Shown here piece after piece: positions 25,151 through 32,926 of a DNA stretch of 64,000 nt. The DNA lies in assembly GCA_019414205.1 (NCBI GenBank), contig DXML01000012.1:136360-200359 (forward strand). Reading direction: 5' to 3'. The stretch is from Collinsella sp. GTDB taxonomy: Bacteria; Actinomycetota; Coriobacteriia; Coriobacteriales; Coriobacteriaceae. The notes below the pieces were generated by a model. That model saw only the letters and a list, made by a program, of their open reading frames with translations. It ran no database searches and was not told where the DNA came from. The position numbers were made by a program, and so were the translations under genes. Within the stretch, counting starts at the first letter, position 1. Every line of letters begins with the position of its first letter.

Positions 25151-26200
25151 CTACCCTTGCGCTTCGCCATTAGTCGCTTCGTTGATGGCGCGGTACTCGG
25201 CACTCAGCTCGCGCGCCAGCTCTTCCTTGCTTGGAAGATACGGCAGGTATTTGGCGGCAAACACTTGGTCGTTGTCTTCGGGCAGCGTATACTCGACGAT
25301 CGAATCGCTTTTGTCCGCGCAGAGCACGATGCCTATGGGCGGATTGTCGCCTTCGTTCATGAGCTCACGCGTGTAGTAGTTCACATACATTTGCATCTGG
25401 CCCAGGTCCTGATGCGTAAGGTCATCGGTCTTAAGGTCGATGAGCACGAAGCAGCGCATCAGATAGTTGTAAAAAACAAGGTCAATATAGAAATGGCGCC
25501 CATCAAAGGTGATGCGCTTTTGGCGCGCCTCGAAAGCGAAGCCACGGCCAAGCTCCAGCAGGAACTTCTGAAGATGTGTGATGAGCGCCTGCTCTAGATC
25601 GCTCTCGCGAAACGCAGTATCGTCCGAGAAACCTAAAAACTCCAGCACATATGGGTCGCGGATGATATCCTCGGGGCGATGAGCTGGGGTGCTCTTTTGG
25701 ATTTCCTGGGTGACGACCTCCTTGTCCTTGCTGGCAAGTAGGCGCTCTCGGAACATGGTGTTGATCTGGCGTTCGAGCTGACGCGTGCTCCAGCGAGAAT
25801 CGGCGCATTCGTTCATGTACCATGTTCGAGTTTCGGGGTCAGGAATGCGTATTAACCTGCGGTAATGTGTCCAGCTCAATTCGGGACGCAGTGAGTCCCG
25901 AATTGGAAATGCAAGATGGAACTGACGCATTTTACGCAGCTCTCTTGCTTCAAAACCTTTACCAAAATCTTTGGTAAGTCTGATTGCGAGGGCCTTGAGC
26001 AGCGCCTCTCCATACTTGGCGCGCTCCTCTCCGCCCTGCTCATCAACAATACTCTTGCCGATCTCCCAATATGCCTCAACCATCGCAAAGTTAACGGCGG
26101 TATAGGCCTTGTCGCGAGCGGCGTTGAGGATCGAGGAAACCTGCTTGTAAAAAACTTCTGGCACGATTGTCGATTCCCCGCGGTTTACCAGTTCACCCAT
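25151..26200 (-). CDS. YhcG-type PD-(D/E)XK nuclease (DUF1016)
   Basis: The protein has 349 residues. The N-terminal DUF1016 helical domain (NFAMVEAYWEIGKSIVDEQ, LRKMRQFHLAFP, ELSWTHYRRLIR) is followed by a C-terminal nuclease domain. The nuclease carries the text FYIDLVFYNYLMRCFVLIDL and LKTDDLTHQDLGQMQMYVNY, with the Asp, Asp-x-Lys and Gln residues of the PD-(D/E)XK core. The family is scattered among bacteria, often beside restriction or toxin genes, and is thought to act on DNA, but its role is unsettled. Two start codons lie in tandem (TTG then ATG at 26200); neither has a strong ribosome site. Composition is slightly AT-rich compared with the core genes. Confidence 0.88.
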   Translation of the reverse strand: MGELVNRGESTIVPEVFYKQVSSILNAARDKAYTAVNFAMVEAYWEIGKSIVDEQGGEERAKYGEALLKALAIRLTKDFGKGFEARELRKMRQFHLAFPIRDSLRPELSWTHYRRLIRIPDPETRTWYMNECADSRWSTRQLERQINTMFRERLLASKDKEVVTQEIQKSTPAHRPEDIIRDPYVLEFLGFSDDTAFRESDLEQALITHLQKFLLELGRGFAFEARQKRITFDGRHFYIDLVFYNYLMRCFVLIDLKTDDLTHQDLGQMQMYVNYYTRELMNEGDNPPIGIVLCADKSDSIVEYTLPEDNDQVFAAKYLPYLPSKEELARELSAEYRAINEATNGEAQG

Positions 26201-26368
26201 CAATATCGCCCGACTTTCCTCTTGAGGAATGCGTCTTTATTACATTTAGTTTAAAGCCTCGCGCGGACACGAATTGCTGTGCTGTCTGGCACCTTCGCAT
26301 GGGAGCCTTGCGGTGACTAAAATGTGGCAATAGAGACAGTTTTAGCGAACCCCACGGGAGTGACGCGT

Positions 26369-26638
26369 ATGGACAACAACACGCTGCTATTCCAGGACAA
26401 AGGTTCGGGTAGGTTTAAAGACGTCAAGATCTACCCTAACCGTATTGAGGTGCTCAAGAAGGGCACGTTTGGTGGCAAGCACACCGAGATTGTTTACCTT
26501 AAGGACATCACTGGGGTCAACAGGATCAAGGGCCGCGACGTTTTCCTACGTAACAGGCTGTTGACCGCTTGTGTCTTTAGCCTGAGCAGTCGTGCGAAGG
26601 CCCAGGAGTTTGTTAACGCGCTGAACATGGTGATGTAG
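26369..26638 (+). CDS. Small PH-like domain protein
   Basis: The 89 residues (MDNNTLLFQDKGSGRFKD to the C-terminal helix KAQEFVNALNMVM) alternate beta strands and finish with one helix, the plan of a bacterial pleckstrin-homology-like or SHOCT-associated PH domain. The text VYLKDITGVNRIKGRDVFL resembles such domains. There are no membrane segments and no catalytic motif. I chose the ATG at 26369, with GGGAG upstream; a longer frame from 26324 starts at a GTG without a ribosome site. Function unknown. Confidence 0.6.
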   Translation: MDNNTLLFQDKGSGRFKDVKIYPNRIEVLKKGTFGGKHTEIVYLKDITGVNRIKGRDVFLRNRLLTACVFSLSSRAKAQEFVNALNMVM

Positions 26639-26666
26639 TCGAAAGCGGCGTTCGGGCCAAGGTAAA

Positions 26667-26703
26667 AATCGGGGGCACAGAACGGTGTTCTGCGCCCCCG
26701 ATT
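26667..26703. terminator. Terminator between convergent genes
   Basis: The arms AATCGGGGGC...GCCCCCGATT pair almost perfectly around a 3-nt loop. On the minus strand the hairpin is followed by TTTTTACC, so it best terminates the PI-PLC gene. Confidence 0.8.
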
Positions 26704-26732
26704 GAGTCGATGTGTCTAAAAGGCTGGCTTGC

Positions 26733-29222
26733 CTATTCGCTAGCGCCTTCGCTGTCTTCGCGATCGTTGGCAAGCATTGCCGCGCCGGCGACCGTTGTCG
26801 CCACGGCGGCGGCAGCGAGCCCGGCGGCAATGCCAGAGCCGTCGCCCGTGCCGGCGAGTTTTCCGCCCGATCCCTTGCTCTTGTTGCCCTTGCCGTTCTT
26901 GTCGGCGCTGCCCGCGTTGGTGCCGGTGCCGGTGTTGCCTGCACCGCCCGCGTCGCCCGAAGCCGCCACAGTAAAGCTTGCGGCTCCGTCGGTGGCAAGC
27001 TCGTAGTTCTGCGCCGCGTCGCCCAAAAGGCCTTTCGCGCGCACCCAGTACGTCCCTGCGGTAAATGCCTCGCCTTCGGCCATTGCCGTGCCCGGCACAC
27101 CGTTTGCATCGTGCATAAACTCGAGCTGGGCGGTGCAGGCATCGCCTTCGAGCTTGCCCTCGAGCGGCGCCGCGATCTTTGCGCGCACGTCCTCGCCGGC
27201 CTTAAGGCCCTCGAGCCCTTCAAAGTGGGGCGTCAGTGCGCGCGGGTCGATATCGATGGGCACGGAACCCTGCAGTTCCGTAACGGTCTCGTTGCCCAGG
27301 GCGTCGACATCCACGTATTCGATAGCAAACGTGTTGCCCGAAGCCGCCACGCTGAGTACGTTACTGCTGTCGACAAGGCGGAAACGACCCTCGCCAACGG
27401 TCTTTCCATCCTGGAGCGAGGCATCGCTCAACGAGTCGCCGTATGTCATGCGCATACGGGTCGGGAGGTAGTACGAAACGGTCTGCTTGTGCTTCGCATC
27501 GTAATTGCGCTGGTAGATGCTTCGGGCCAGTGCCGCATCAACAAAGTCGGACGCAATGATGCCAATGTGCTTGAGGCAGTCCTCCTTTGTGCTCTCATTT
27601 CCGGTGCTGTTTATATACTGGCTCTTGTATAGATGCTCGTTGACCACTCGTGCTGCGGTAAAAGGATTGCTTCCTTGCTTGTAGTTCGTGCAGCTGGTGT
27701 AGTTGATACACCAGCTGTGCTCCAGGACCTTTACCTTGGCCCCGTCATTGTCCTCGACGTCCACCATGATGCGGGCGAGCTTGGTTGTCTCCTGCAGCGC
27801 CATATCGACCCAGCCGATTTTGTCGGTTCCTGTGCATTCGTAATGGTCCTGGGCGTATACCTTGGTGCAATAGGGCTCTTCGTCACCCGTTTTCCCCACG
27901 GCTTCAAAGCCCCGCTCGTCTCGAACGAGACACATAGAGGTGCTGTCGGTGTGTGCTGCGATTTTGTCGTCCCATTGGGTGAGGTCGAGGCCCCATGTGT
28001 GGCTGCTTACGCTGTTGCCGGCGAGCCCAAACCGACGCAGCAGGACGATCTTTCCGCGCACCTCGCCCAGCGTGGGGATGCGACTCGATGTGTAGAACAG
28101 GTCGGGGTTCTCATCCAAAACCTTGCCAAAGGCCGTCGTGAGGCTTTCGTTGGTAGCCTCACCATTGCCCCGCGACACGAGCATGATGAGCGCTTCTGTC
28201 GGGTTTTCGCTCAAAAACGTATTGAAGTACCCGATGACATCGGAGAGATGCATAAAGTTCCCGTCTTTTTTGAGCAGGTAACAAGCTCCGTGGTCGATGC
28301 CGGGGTCGCCGTTCTCGTCGTTCTTTCCAAGTCGGATATCAAAGTAGCGAATGCCTTCGAGCAACTGCGTGGGGATGTAATCCTGCTGGCATTTTGCTTG
28401 GGAGGATTGGGGCTCGGTGTCATTGTCCACGCTGCAGGTGCCCGAATCGTGCGTGCCCGGGATGCTCAGTTCGTCGAGGAACTTGCTGTTGTCGACGTAT
28501 TTCATCCAACAGGGCCCGTCGACGTAGCTGCTGTACGTGATCCAGTCGAGGCTGCTAACCGTGGCATCGTTCTTTTTCATATCGTAACCGATAAGTTCGA
28601 GCTCCCACGGAATGCTCTTACTCTTATGGCAGATCTTATTGCTGTCCTGGTCTTTGCCGTCCGATTCTATTGCCAGGTACTTAATGTCTTTTTTCTCGGT
28701 TTCTTTCTCGACCGTCCGGTCTCGGATGATATAGGTTCCGTTTGACTGGCGTTTAAACGCAAAAGCGCGGCTGGGCTTGTCGTCATACTCGCCACTCCAT
28801 ACGTGGATGACCTTTCCATCTTTGTCCGAGTCGCCGTCGACCGACCAAATGCTGTAGCCCGTCTTTTTATGCTCTTCGAAATTGAGTAAGGTGCGGATGG
28901 CATACCAATTTGTATTATCTGCATCGGTCACTACGTGTTCAAGGATGAGTTTGCTGGACGTGCCGTCATTAAACAGGTGGCAGACGTTGCCGCGAACGTT
29001 GCCGTCTTGGTTGACGCTCGCGGTGCGAAAATAGCCCGCGGGGCGAAGGCGAATGACGAACTTGTCGAGGGTGGCCGCCGGTGTGGGCGTGTCTTCTGCA
29101 AATGCCGCGCGCACGGGAAGGCCCAGCGCCGCGGTTTCGGGCAGGCTTGCAAATGGCGACAATGCTGCGAGTCCTAGGCCCAGCGTAAATGCTCGACGAC
29201 TGATGGCGTGGTGTTCGGTCAT
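26733..29222 (-). CDS. Exported PI-PLC-like surface protein
   Basis: The protein has 829 residues. A Tat-like signal (SRRAFTLGLGLAALSPF) starts it. Residues about 50-225 look like a beta-trefoil carbohydrate-binding domain. A phosphatidylinositol-specific phospholipase C X domain follows: IPGTHDSGT with the first His near 257, RYFDIRLG, then DHGACYLL with the second His near 310. Both catalytic His of the family are present. After an Ig-like region, the end reads KLAGTGDGSG, a hydrophobic helix and an acidic tail. LAGTG resembles the actinobacterial LAxTG sortase motif, although the tail lacks the usual positive charges. It probably acts on the cell surface on phospholipids or GPI-like host lipids; the substrate is not shown. 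The ATG has GGAGG 4 nt upstream. A terminator follows at 26667-26703. Confidence 0.85.
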   Translation of the reverse strand: MTEHHAISRRAFTLGLGLAALSPFASLPETAALGLPVRAAFAEDTPTPAATLDKFVIRLRPAGYFRTASVNQDGNVRGNVCHLFNDGTSSKLILEHVVTDADNTNWYAIRTLLNFEEHKKTGYSIWSVDGDSDKDGKVIHVWSGEYDDKPSRAFAFKRQSNGTYIIRDRTVEKETEKKDIKYLAIESDGKDQDSNKICHKSKSIPWELELIGYDMKKNDATVSSLDWITYSSYVDGPCWMKYVDNSKFLDELSIPGTHDSGTCSVDNDTEPQSSQAKCQQDYIPTQLLEGIRYFDIRLGKNDENGDPGIDHGACYLLKKDGNFMHLSDVIGYFNTFLSENPTEALIMLVSRGNGEATNESLTTAFGKVLDENPDLFYTSSRIPTLGEVRGKIVLLRRFGLAGNSVSSHTWGLDLTQWDDKIAAHTDSTSMCLVRDERGFEAVGKTGDEEPYCTKVYAQDHYECTGTDKIGWVDMALQETTKLARIMVDVEDNDGAKVKVLEHSWCINYTSCTNYKQGSNPFTAARVVNEHLYKSQYINSTGNESTKEDCLKHIGIIASDFVDAALARSIYQRNYDAKHKQTVSYYLPTRMRMTYGDSLSDASLQDGKTVGEGRFRLVDSSNVLSVAASGNTFAIEYVDVDALGNETVTELQGSVPIDIDPRALTPHFEGLEGLKAGEDVRAKIAAPLEGKLEGDACTAQLEFMHDANGVPGTAMAEGEAFTAGTYWVRAKGLLGDAAQNYELATDGAASFTVAASGDAGGAGNTGTGTNAGSADKNGKGNKSKGSGGKLAGTGDGSGIAAGLAAAAVATTVAGAAMLANDREDSEGASE

Positions 29223-29526
29223 AACTCCTCCATTCGCGGGGTGCGGTTATGCGCTCGTTTTGGTCACTATACTGCCCGGATGTCTAAACGTGTTGGCTTA
29301 ATTGTCTGCGCGGTGCTATTAATCGGCGGGCGGACGCGTTGGGGCGCTTGTCTATTTGTGTTGCTACCGCGCTGGGGGTGGTTTTGCCGTCCGGCACCCT
29401 CGCGTTCGCCGGCTATCGGCATAAGAAAGGGAGGGCCGGCGAGCCGATCCTCCCTTAGTACGAAACGCTGGGGCACCGTCGCTTGTTTGCACTGCGCTCG
29501 TGTTTCCCGTTACGCTCGCGAGTCGC
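29223..29526. other. 304-nt intergenic region with terminator
   Basis: This holds the PI-PLC gene's upstream region and the 3' hairpin of the lipoprotein gene at 29527. I see no gene, RNA family or clear promoter in it. Confidence 0.5.
29427..29456 (-). terminator. Terminator of lipoprotein gene 1
   Basis: AAGGGAGG...CCTCCCTT stem; on the minus strand it is followed by TCTTAT. Confidence 0.65.
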
Positions 29527-30120
29527 TTAGCGCTTGATCTCGATATCGTCGAGCTTGACGTCCATGGCCTCGGCCTTGGCCTTGGCGATATCATCGGCAA
29601 ACTCCAGGGACTTCATCATGGTCTCGACGGCGTCCTTGTGCTCTTCGACATTGTCGATGCGCACGTACACGCTGCCGCCGTCAACGTCGGTGAAGTACTC
29701 AGTCGTCACGCCGCCCGAGTGTGTATAGGAAGCGTTGCGCCAGGTCTTGCCGTTGTACTTGACGGGATCATTCTCGGTCCACTCAAAGTCGGTCTTCCAC
29801 TTGGCCTCGTAGTCAAACAGCTCGTCGGCGTTCTTGTCAGGGTCGAAGACGGGGATGAAGCGGTCGCTGGCGTGCTCGCTCTTGGTGAACTTAAACTGGG
29901 CCCTGTCGGCCGTGTCGCCGGCAACGTCGGTAATCTCGACGCCCTCGGGGACCTCGACCTTAAACCAAATGAAGTCGGTCCTCATATCCACGGTTGGCTT
30001 TTCCGCGCCGCCGCCACCGCTGCTGCCGGTAGCGCCACCGCTTCCGCCACAACCCACCAGGGCAACCGCGGCAAAGAGACTGATGCAGAGGGTGAGAATC
30101 GCAAAGGCCTTCTTTTTCAT
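29527..30120 (-). CDS. Putative lipoprotein, paralogue 1
   Basis: The 197 residues begin MKKKAFAILTLCISLFAAVA and have the lipobox LVGC, so the mature protein would be lipid-anchored at Cys24. A Gly/Ser linker follows. The folded part starts TDFIWFKVEVPEGVEI and includes DRFIPVF, YNGKTWRNASYTHSGG and SVYVRIDN. It is clearly homologous to the next gene upstream (30362-30961), which shares DFIWFKVE-PEGV, DRFIPV, YNGRTW and SVYV. No enzyme motif is seen; a small beta-rich ligand-binding or envelope protein is likely. GAGGAGG precedes the ATG by 7 nt. Each copy has its own terminator and promoter-like region, so the two are separately transcribed. Confidence 0.8.
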   Translation of the reverse strand: MKKKAFAILTLCISLFAAVALVGCGGSGGATGSSGGGGAEKPTVDMRTDFIWFKVEVPEGVEITDVAGDTADRAQFKFTKSEHASDRFIPVFDPDKNADELFDYEAKWKTDFEWTENDPVKYNGKTWRNASYTHSGGVTTEYFTDVDGGSVYVRIDNVEEHKDAVETMMKSLEFADDIAKAKAEAMDVKLDDIEIKR

Positions 30121-30167
30121 GGTCGTGTCCTCCTCGATCTGTAACCGCCCATGGATTACCTGTCTTT

Positions 30168-30211
30168 ACTGTACGCGCGGGCGGCTCGTTCGGGTGGGCC
30201 ATGTGTCCCAT
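30168..30211 (-). promoter_or_regulatory. Upstream element of lipoprotein gene 1
   Basis: On the minus strand this contains the box ATGGGACACATGGCCCAC (30194-30211), a 16-bp near-palindrome, and then TACAGT (30168-30173) as a possible -10. The same two elements precede the paralogue. Confidence 0.45.
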
Positions 30212-30263
30212 TCTGGGGGCCGGATTTGCGCCGGCAAGTGGCAATATGCGCGGGTGTAAAAGA

Positions 30264-30292
30264 GGGGAGGGCCGATGCTGTCGGCCCTCCCC
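30264..30292 (-). terminator. Terminator of lipoprotein gene 2
   Basis: GGGGAGGGCCGA/TCGGCCCTCCCC makes a perfect 12-bp stem with a 5-nt loop; the minus strand continues TCTTTTAC. Confidence 0.85.
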
Positions 30293-30361
30293 GGGTTGGG
30301 CGCCCGTTGTTTTAATGGGGCGCATGTGCGCGGGTGCGCGTAGGCGCGTGCGGGTGTCCCG

Positions 30362-30961
30362 TTACTTGATCTCGATGCTCGAAATCTCGACTTCGCGTGC
30401 CTCGGAAACTGCCTCTTCCATGTCATCGGGGAACTCGATGGAGTTGAGGAGCGCCTCGGCTTCTTTCTTGTGCTGGTCGAAGTTCGAGATGAGGACGTAG
30501 ACGCTTCCCAGCCCAACGTCGGTAAAAAGCATGGTTGAGATGCCGCTGTTGTCCTCGTATGTTCCGACGAGCCACGTCCTGCCGTTATACTCGACGGACC
30601 CGTCATCCTTCCACTGGAACGTATCCCCCTTCTTTTCCGCCTGGTCGGCGTGGGATTCCTCGGCCGTCAGCGCTTTTTTCCAAACGGGGATAAAGCGATC
30701 GGCCGAGGCGTTCTCGTCTTCGAGGAAGGTGAGCTGGACCCTGTCGGCATTCTTGCCGGCGGAGTCGCTTACGCCGACGCCCTCGGGCATCTCGACCTTA
30801 AACCAGATAAAGTCGGTCTTCTTGGCGACGGGGGCCTTTTCCTTGCTCTCGCTCTTGGAGGCGCTGCCGCCGCCCGATGCGCTCCCGCCGCAGCCGACAA
30901 GGGCAAACACGGCAAAGAGGGCGATGCAAAGGGAAAGGATCGATAGGGTCTTTTTCTTCAT
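30362..30961 (-). CDS. Putative lipoprotein, paralogue 2
   Basis: The 199 residues begin MKKKTLSILSLCIALFAVFA with lipobox LVGC and a Ser/Lys/Glu-rich linker. The mature domain parallels paralogue 1 (TDFIWFKVEMPEGVGV, DRFIPVW, YNGRTWLVGTYEDNSG, GSVYVLISN) and ends in a charged helix. Tandem duplication is evident, with moderate divergence. The ATG at 30961 has AGGAGG 8 nt upstream; the frame extends further but without a start context. Function unknown; exported and lipid-anchored on the outer face of the membrane. Confidence 0.8.
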   Translation of the reverse strand: MKKKTLSILSLCIALFAVFALVGCGGSASGGGSASKSESKEKAPVAKKTDFIWFKVEMPEGVGVSDSAGKNADRVQLTFLEDENASADRFIPVWKKALTAEESHADQAEKKGDTFQWKDDGSVEYNGRTWLVGTYEDNSGISTMLFTDVGLGSVYVLISNFDQHKKEAEALLNSIEFPDDMEEAVSEAREVEISSIEIK

Positions 30962-31158
30962 GGTGGCGTCCTCCTTGTCTGCCAGGGACATCGTGTGCCG
31001 CGGATCGCTGGAGCAGCGGTTGCGCGTGCACATGATGACTTTGTTTACTGTACGGTTATCCCTTCATTCGTCGTCTGGTGCCGTGATGAGCTTGCCCCAA
31101 CATAGGTTTCCTTACCTATATGTATGCCCCAGTTGCCGCTGTCCGGGAGTCTCGAAAC

Positions 31159-31176
31159 GTGGGCCATGTGTCCCAT
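31159..31176. promoter_or_regulatory. Second copy of the lipoprotein upstream box
   Basis: GTGGGCCATGTGTCCCAT is identical over 18 nt to 30194-30211 and nearly palindromic. Here it lies about 106 nt from the TACAGT element, against 21 nt in the other copy. Confidence 0.45.
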
Positions 31177-31231
31177 GTTTGCGGTGCCGACGCCTATCGT
31201 TCGTCATAGAAATCCGCGATGGCCAGGTGCG

Positions 31232-31260
31232 CTGACGCTCGAGTACTTATGGGCTAGACT
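31232..31260 (+). promoter_or_regulatory. Promoter candidate for fchA-folD
   Basis: CTGACG and TAGACT are separated by exactly 17 nt, about 75 nt before fchA. This is one of the few places in the window with both boxes. Confidence 0.45.
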
Positions 31261-31337
31261 TAGCACCATTATGTGATCGATGCGGTCGGTCGGCGGTTGC
31301 CACCCGACCGATGTATATGACTTGAAGGTGCATGCGT

Positions 31338-31970
31338 ATGAGCCAAGAGATGATGGACAAGACCTGCCGCGGGTTTGCCGAGGCGCTTGCCGCGCGCGAG
31401 CCGGTGCCCGGCGGCGGCAGCGCGAGCGCCTTTGTGGGTGCGCTGGGCGCCTCGCTGTGCGGGATGGTCGCGCGCTACGGCGCGACCAACCCCGCGCTTG
31501 CCGATCGCGCGGATGACCTGACGCGTGCGTTTGTCCATGCTGATGAGCTGGCCCAGGAGCTTGTCGAGTTGGTTGCCGAGGACGTTCGTGCCTATGGGCA
31601 GGTGTCCGCGGCGTACGGTATTCCGCGTGACGATCCGGCTCGAGCGACCGCGATTCAGGATGCGCTGCATGTGGCCGCTATGCCGCCGTATCGCATTATG
31701 GATGCCTGCGGGCGTGCACTGGCGCTGCTCGAGGACATGGCCGACAAGGGTTCGCGTCAGCTGCTGTCCGATGTGGCGTGCGGCGCCGTGTTCTGCCGTT
31801 CTGCTATGCAGGGCGCGAGCTTGACGCTCTTTGCGAACACCACGTCTATGAAGGATCGCGCTCGTGCTGAGGAGCTCGAGACGGCGTGTGATGAGTTGCT
31901 CGATATGTGGTTGCCGCGCGCCGATGCGCTGGCGCGCCGCGCCGCCGACGCCGCAAGGAAGAGGGGATAG
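31338..31970 (+). CDS. fchA: FchA-type formimino-THF cyclodeaminase / methenyl-THF cyclohydrolase
   Basis: The 210-residue helical protein belongs to the cyclodeaminase family. The family signature PVPGGGSASAFVGALGASLC lies near the N-terminus, followed by helices with DRADDLTRAF, AEDVRAYGQVSAAYGIP and DVACGAVFCRSAMQGA. In acetogens and related anaerobes, the homologue beside folD and fhs acts as methenyl-THF cyclohydrolase. With folD 2 nt downstream, the same job is likely here, although use in histidine-derived formimino-THF breakdown is possible. Two ATGs lie 6 nt apart (31332, 31338); GAAGGTG fits the second better. Confidence 0.88.
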   Translation: MSQEMMDKTCRGFAEALAAREPVPGGGSASAFVGALGASLCGMVARYGATNPALADRADDLTRAFVHADELAQELVELVAEDVRAYGQVSAAYGIPRDDPARATAIQDALHVAAMPPYRIMDACGRALALLEDMADKGSRQLLSDVACGAVFCRSAMQGASLTLFANTTSMKDRARAEELETACDELLDMWLPRADALARRAADAARKRG

Positions 31971-31972
31971 CC

Positions 31973-32827
31973 ATGGCTGAACTGCTGAAGGGTGCTCCCG
32001 TCGCCCGCGCGTTGACTGAGGAACTTGCTGCTCGCTGCGCAGTCCTGCGCGAGCGGGGCGTTGTTCCGACGTTGGTTATCGTGCGTGTGGGTGAACGCGA
32101 GGACGACCTATCCTACGAGCGCGGTGCCCTCAAACGCTGCGAGAAGGTTGGCATTGAAGCTCGCCGCGTTTTGCTTTCTGCCGATGTTTCGCAGGACGAG
32201 CTGTTGACGGCCATCGAGGACATCAATACCGATTCGTCTGTTCATGGCTGCCTGATGTTCCGCCCGCTGCCCGCCGGCCTTGACGAGGACGCGGTTGCCG
32301 CAGCGCTCGATCCTGCCAAGGACGTTGACTCTATGACGCCGGCTTCGCTGCTCACCACGCTTTCGGGGCGCGGCGAGGGTTTTGCCCCCTGCACAGCCGA
32401 AGCCGTGCTTGCTTTGCTGGATCATTACGGCGTTGAGCTGGATGGAGCTAAGGTTGCTGTGGTCGGGCGCTCGCTGGTGATCGGGCGTCCTGTTGCCGCC
32501 ATGCTTACGGCGCGCAATGCGACCGTGACGACGTGCCATACGCATACGCGCGACCTTGCTGCCGAGTGCCGTGCTGCCGACATTGTGGTTGCGGCCGTTG
32601 GACGCGCGCGTACGATTGGCGTGGATGCGGTTCGCGAGGGCCAGACGATCATCGATGTTGGCATTAATTGGGACGAGGCCGCTGGCAAACTGGTGGGTGA
32701 CGTCGATTTTGATGCTGCGGAGCCGGTTGTTAACGCCATCACGCCCGTGCCGGGCGGCGTGGGCGCTGTGACGACGGCGATCCTCGCCAAACACGTGATC
32801 GAAGCGGCCGAGCGCGCGTCGAAATAG
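31973..32827 (+). CDS. folD: Methylene-THF dehydrogenase FolD, probably without cyclohydrolase activity
   Basis: The 284 residues follow the FolD plan. The N-terminal catalytic domain keeps Tyr48 in SYERGALKRCEKVGI and Asp119 in PAKDVDS. The NAD(P)-binding half has FAPCTAEAVLALLDHY, AVVGRSLVIGRPVAAML and NATVTTCHTHT, ending ITPVPGGVGAVTTAILAKH. The catalytic Lys four residues after the Tyr is Ala52, and the Gln of the usual VQLPLP is Phe96 (LMFRPLP). In well-studied bifunctional enzymes these two residues are needed for cyclohydrolase action, while the dehydrogenase can work without the Lys. FchA, encoded immediately upstream, can supply the missing step. The ATG at 31973 follows GGAAGAGGGG. 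Function as a dehydrogenase only is an inference. Confidence 0.9.
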   Translation: MAELLKGAPVARALTEELAARCAVLRERGVVPTLVIVRVGEREDDLSYERGALKRCEKVGIEARRVLLSADVSQDELLTAIEDINTDSSVHGCLMFRPLPAGLDEDAVAAALDPAKDVDSMTPASLLTTLSGRGEGFAPCTAEAVLALLDHYGVELDGAKVAVVGRSLVIGRPVAAMLTARNATVTTCHTHTRDLAAECRAADIVVAAVGRARTIGVDAVREGQTIIDVGINWDEAAGKLVGDVDFDAAEPVVNAITPVPGGVGAVTTAILAKHVIEAAERASK

Positions 32828-32889
32828 GTTTTTGACCACAAGGGCTGCCGAGGCCGTGGTTTCGCCCTTTTTGCGCCGAAGCGATACAC

Positions 32890-32898
32890 TGTTATCGT
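32890..32898 (+). promoter_or_regulatory. Extended -10 promoter candidate
   Basis: TGT followed by TATCGT lies 28 nt before the C69 dipeptidase start. Confidence 0.3.
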
Positions 32899-32926
32899 TT
32901 GATTTCTTCGCTCAAGGAGGATGCGC

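Larger units (their letters stand above)
30962..31337. other. 376-nt divergent intergenic region
   Basis: No gene is supported here. It holds the promoter side of lipoprotein 2 (TACAGT on the minus strand at 31047-31052 and the shared box at 31159-31176). It also holds the fchA promoter (31232-31260) and a GC-rich leader hairpin (CGGTCGG...CCGACCG, about 31283-31311). Confidence 0.5.
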
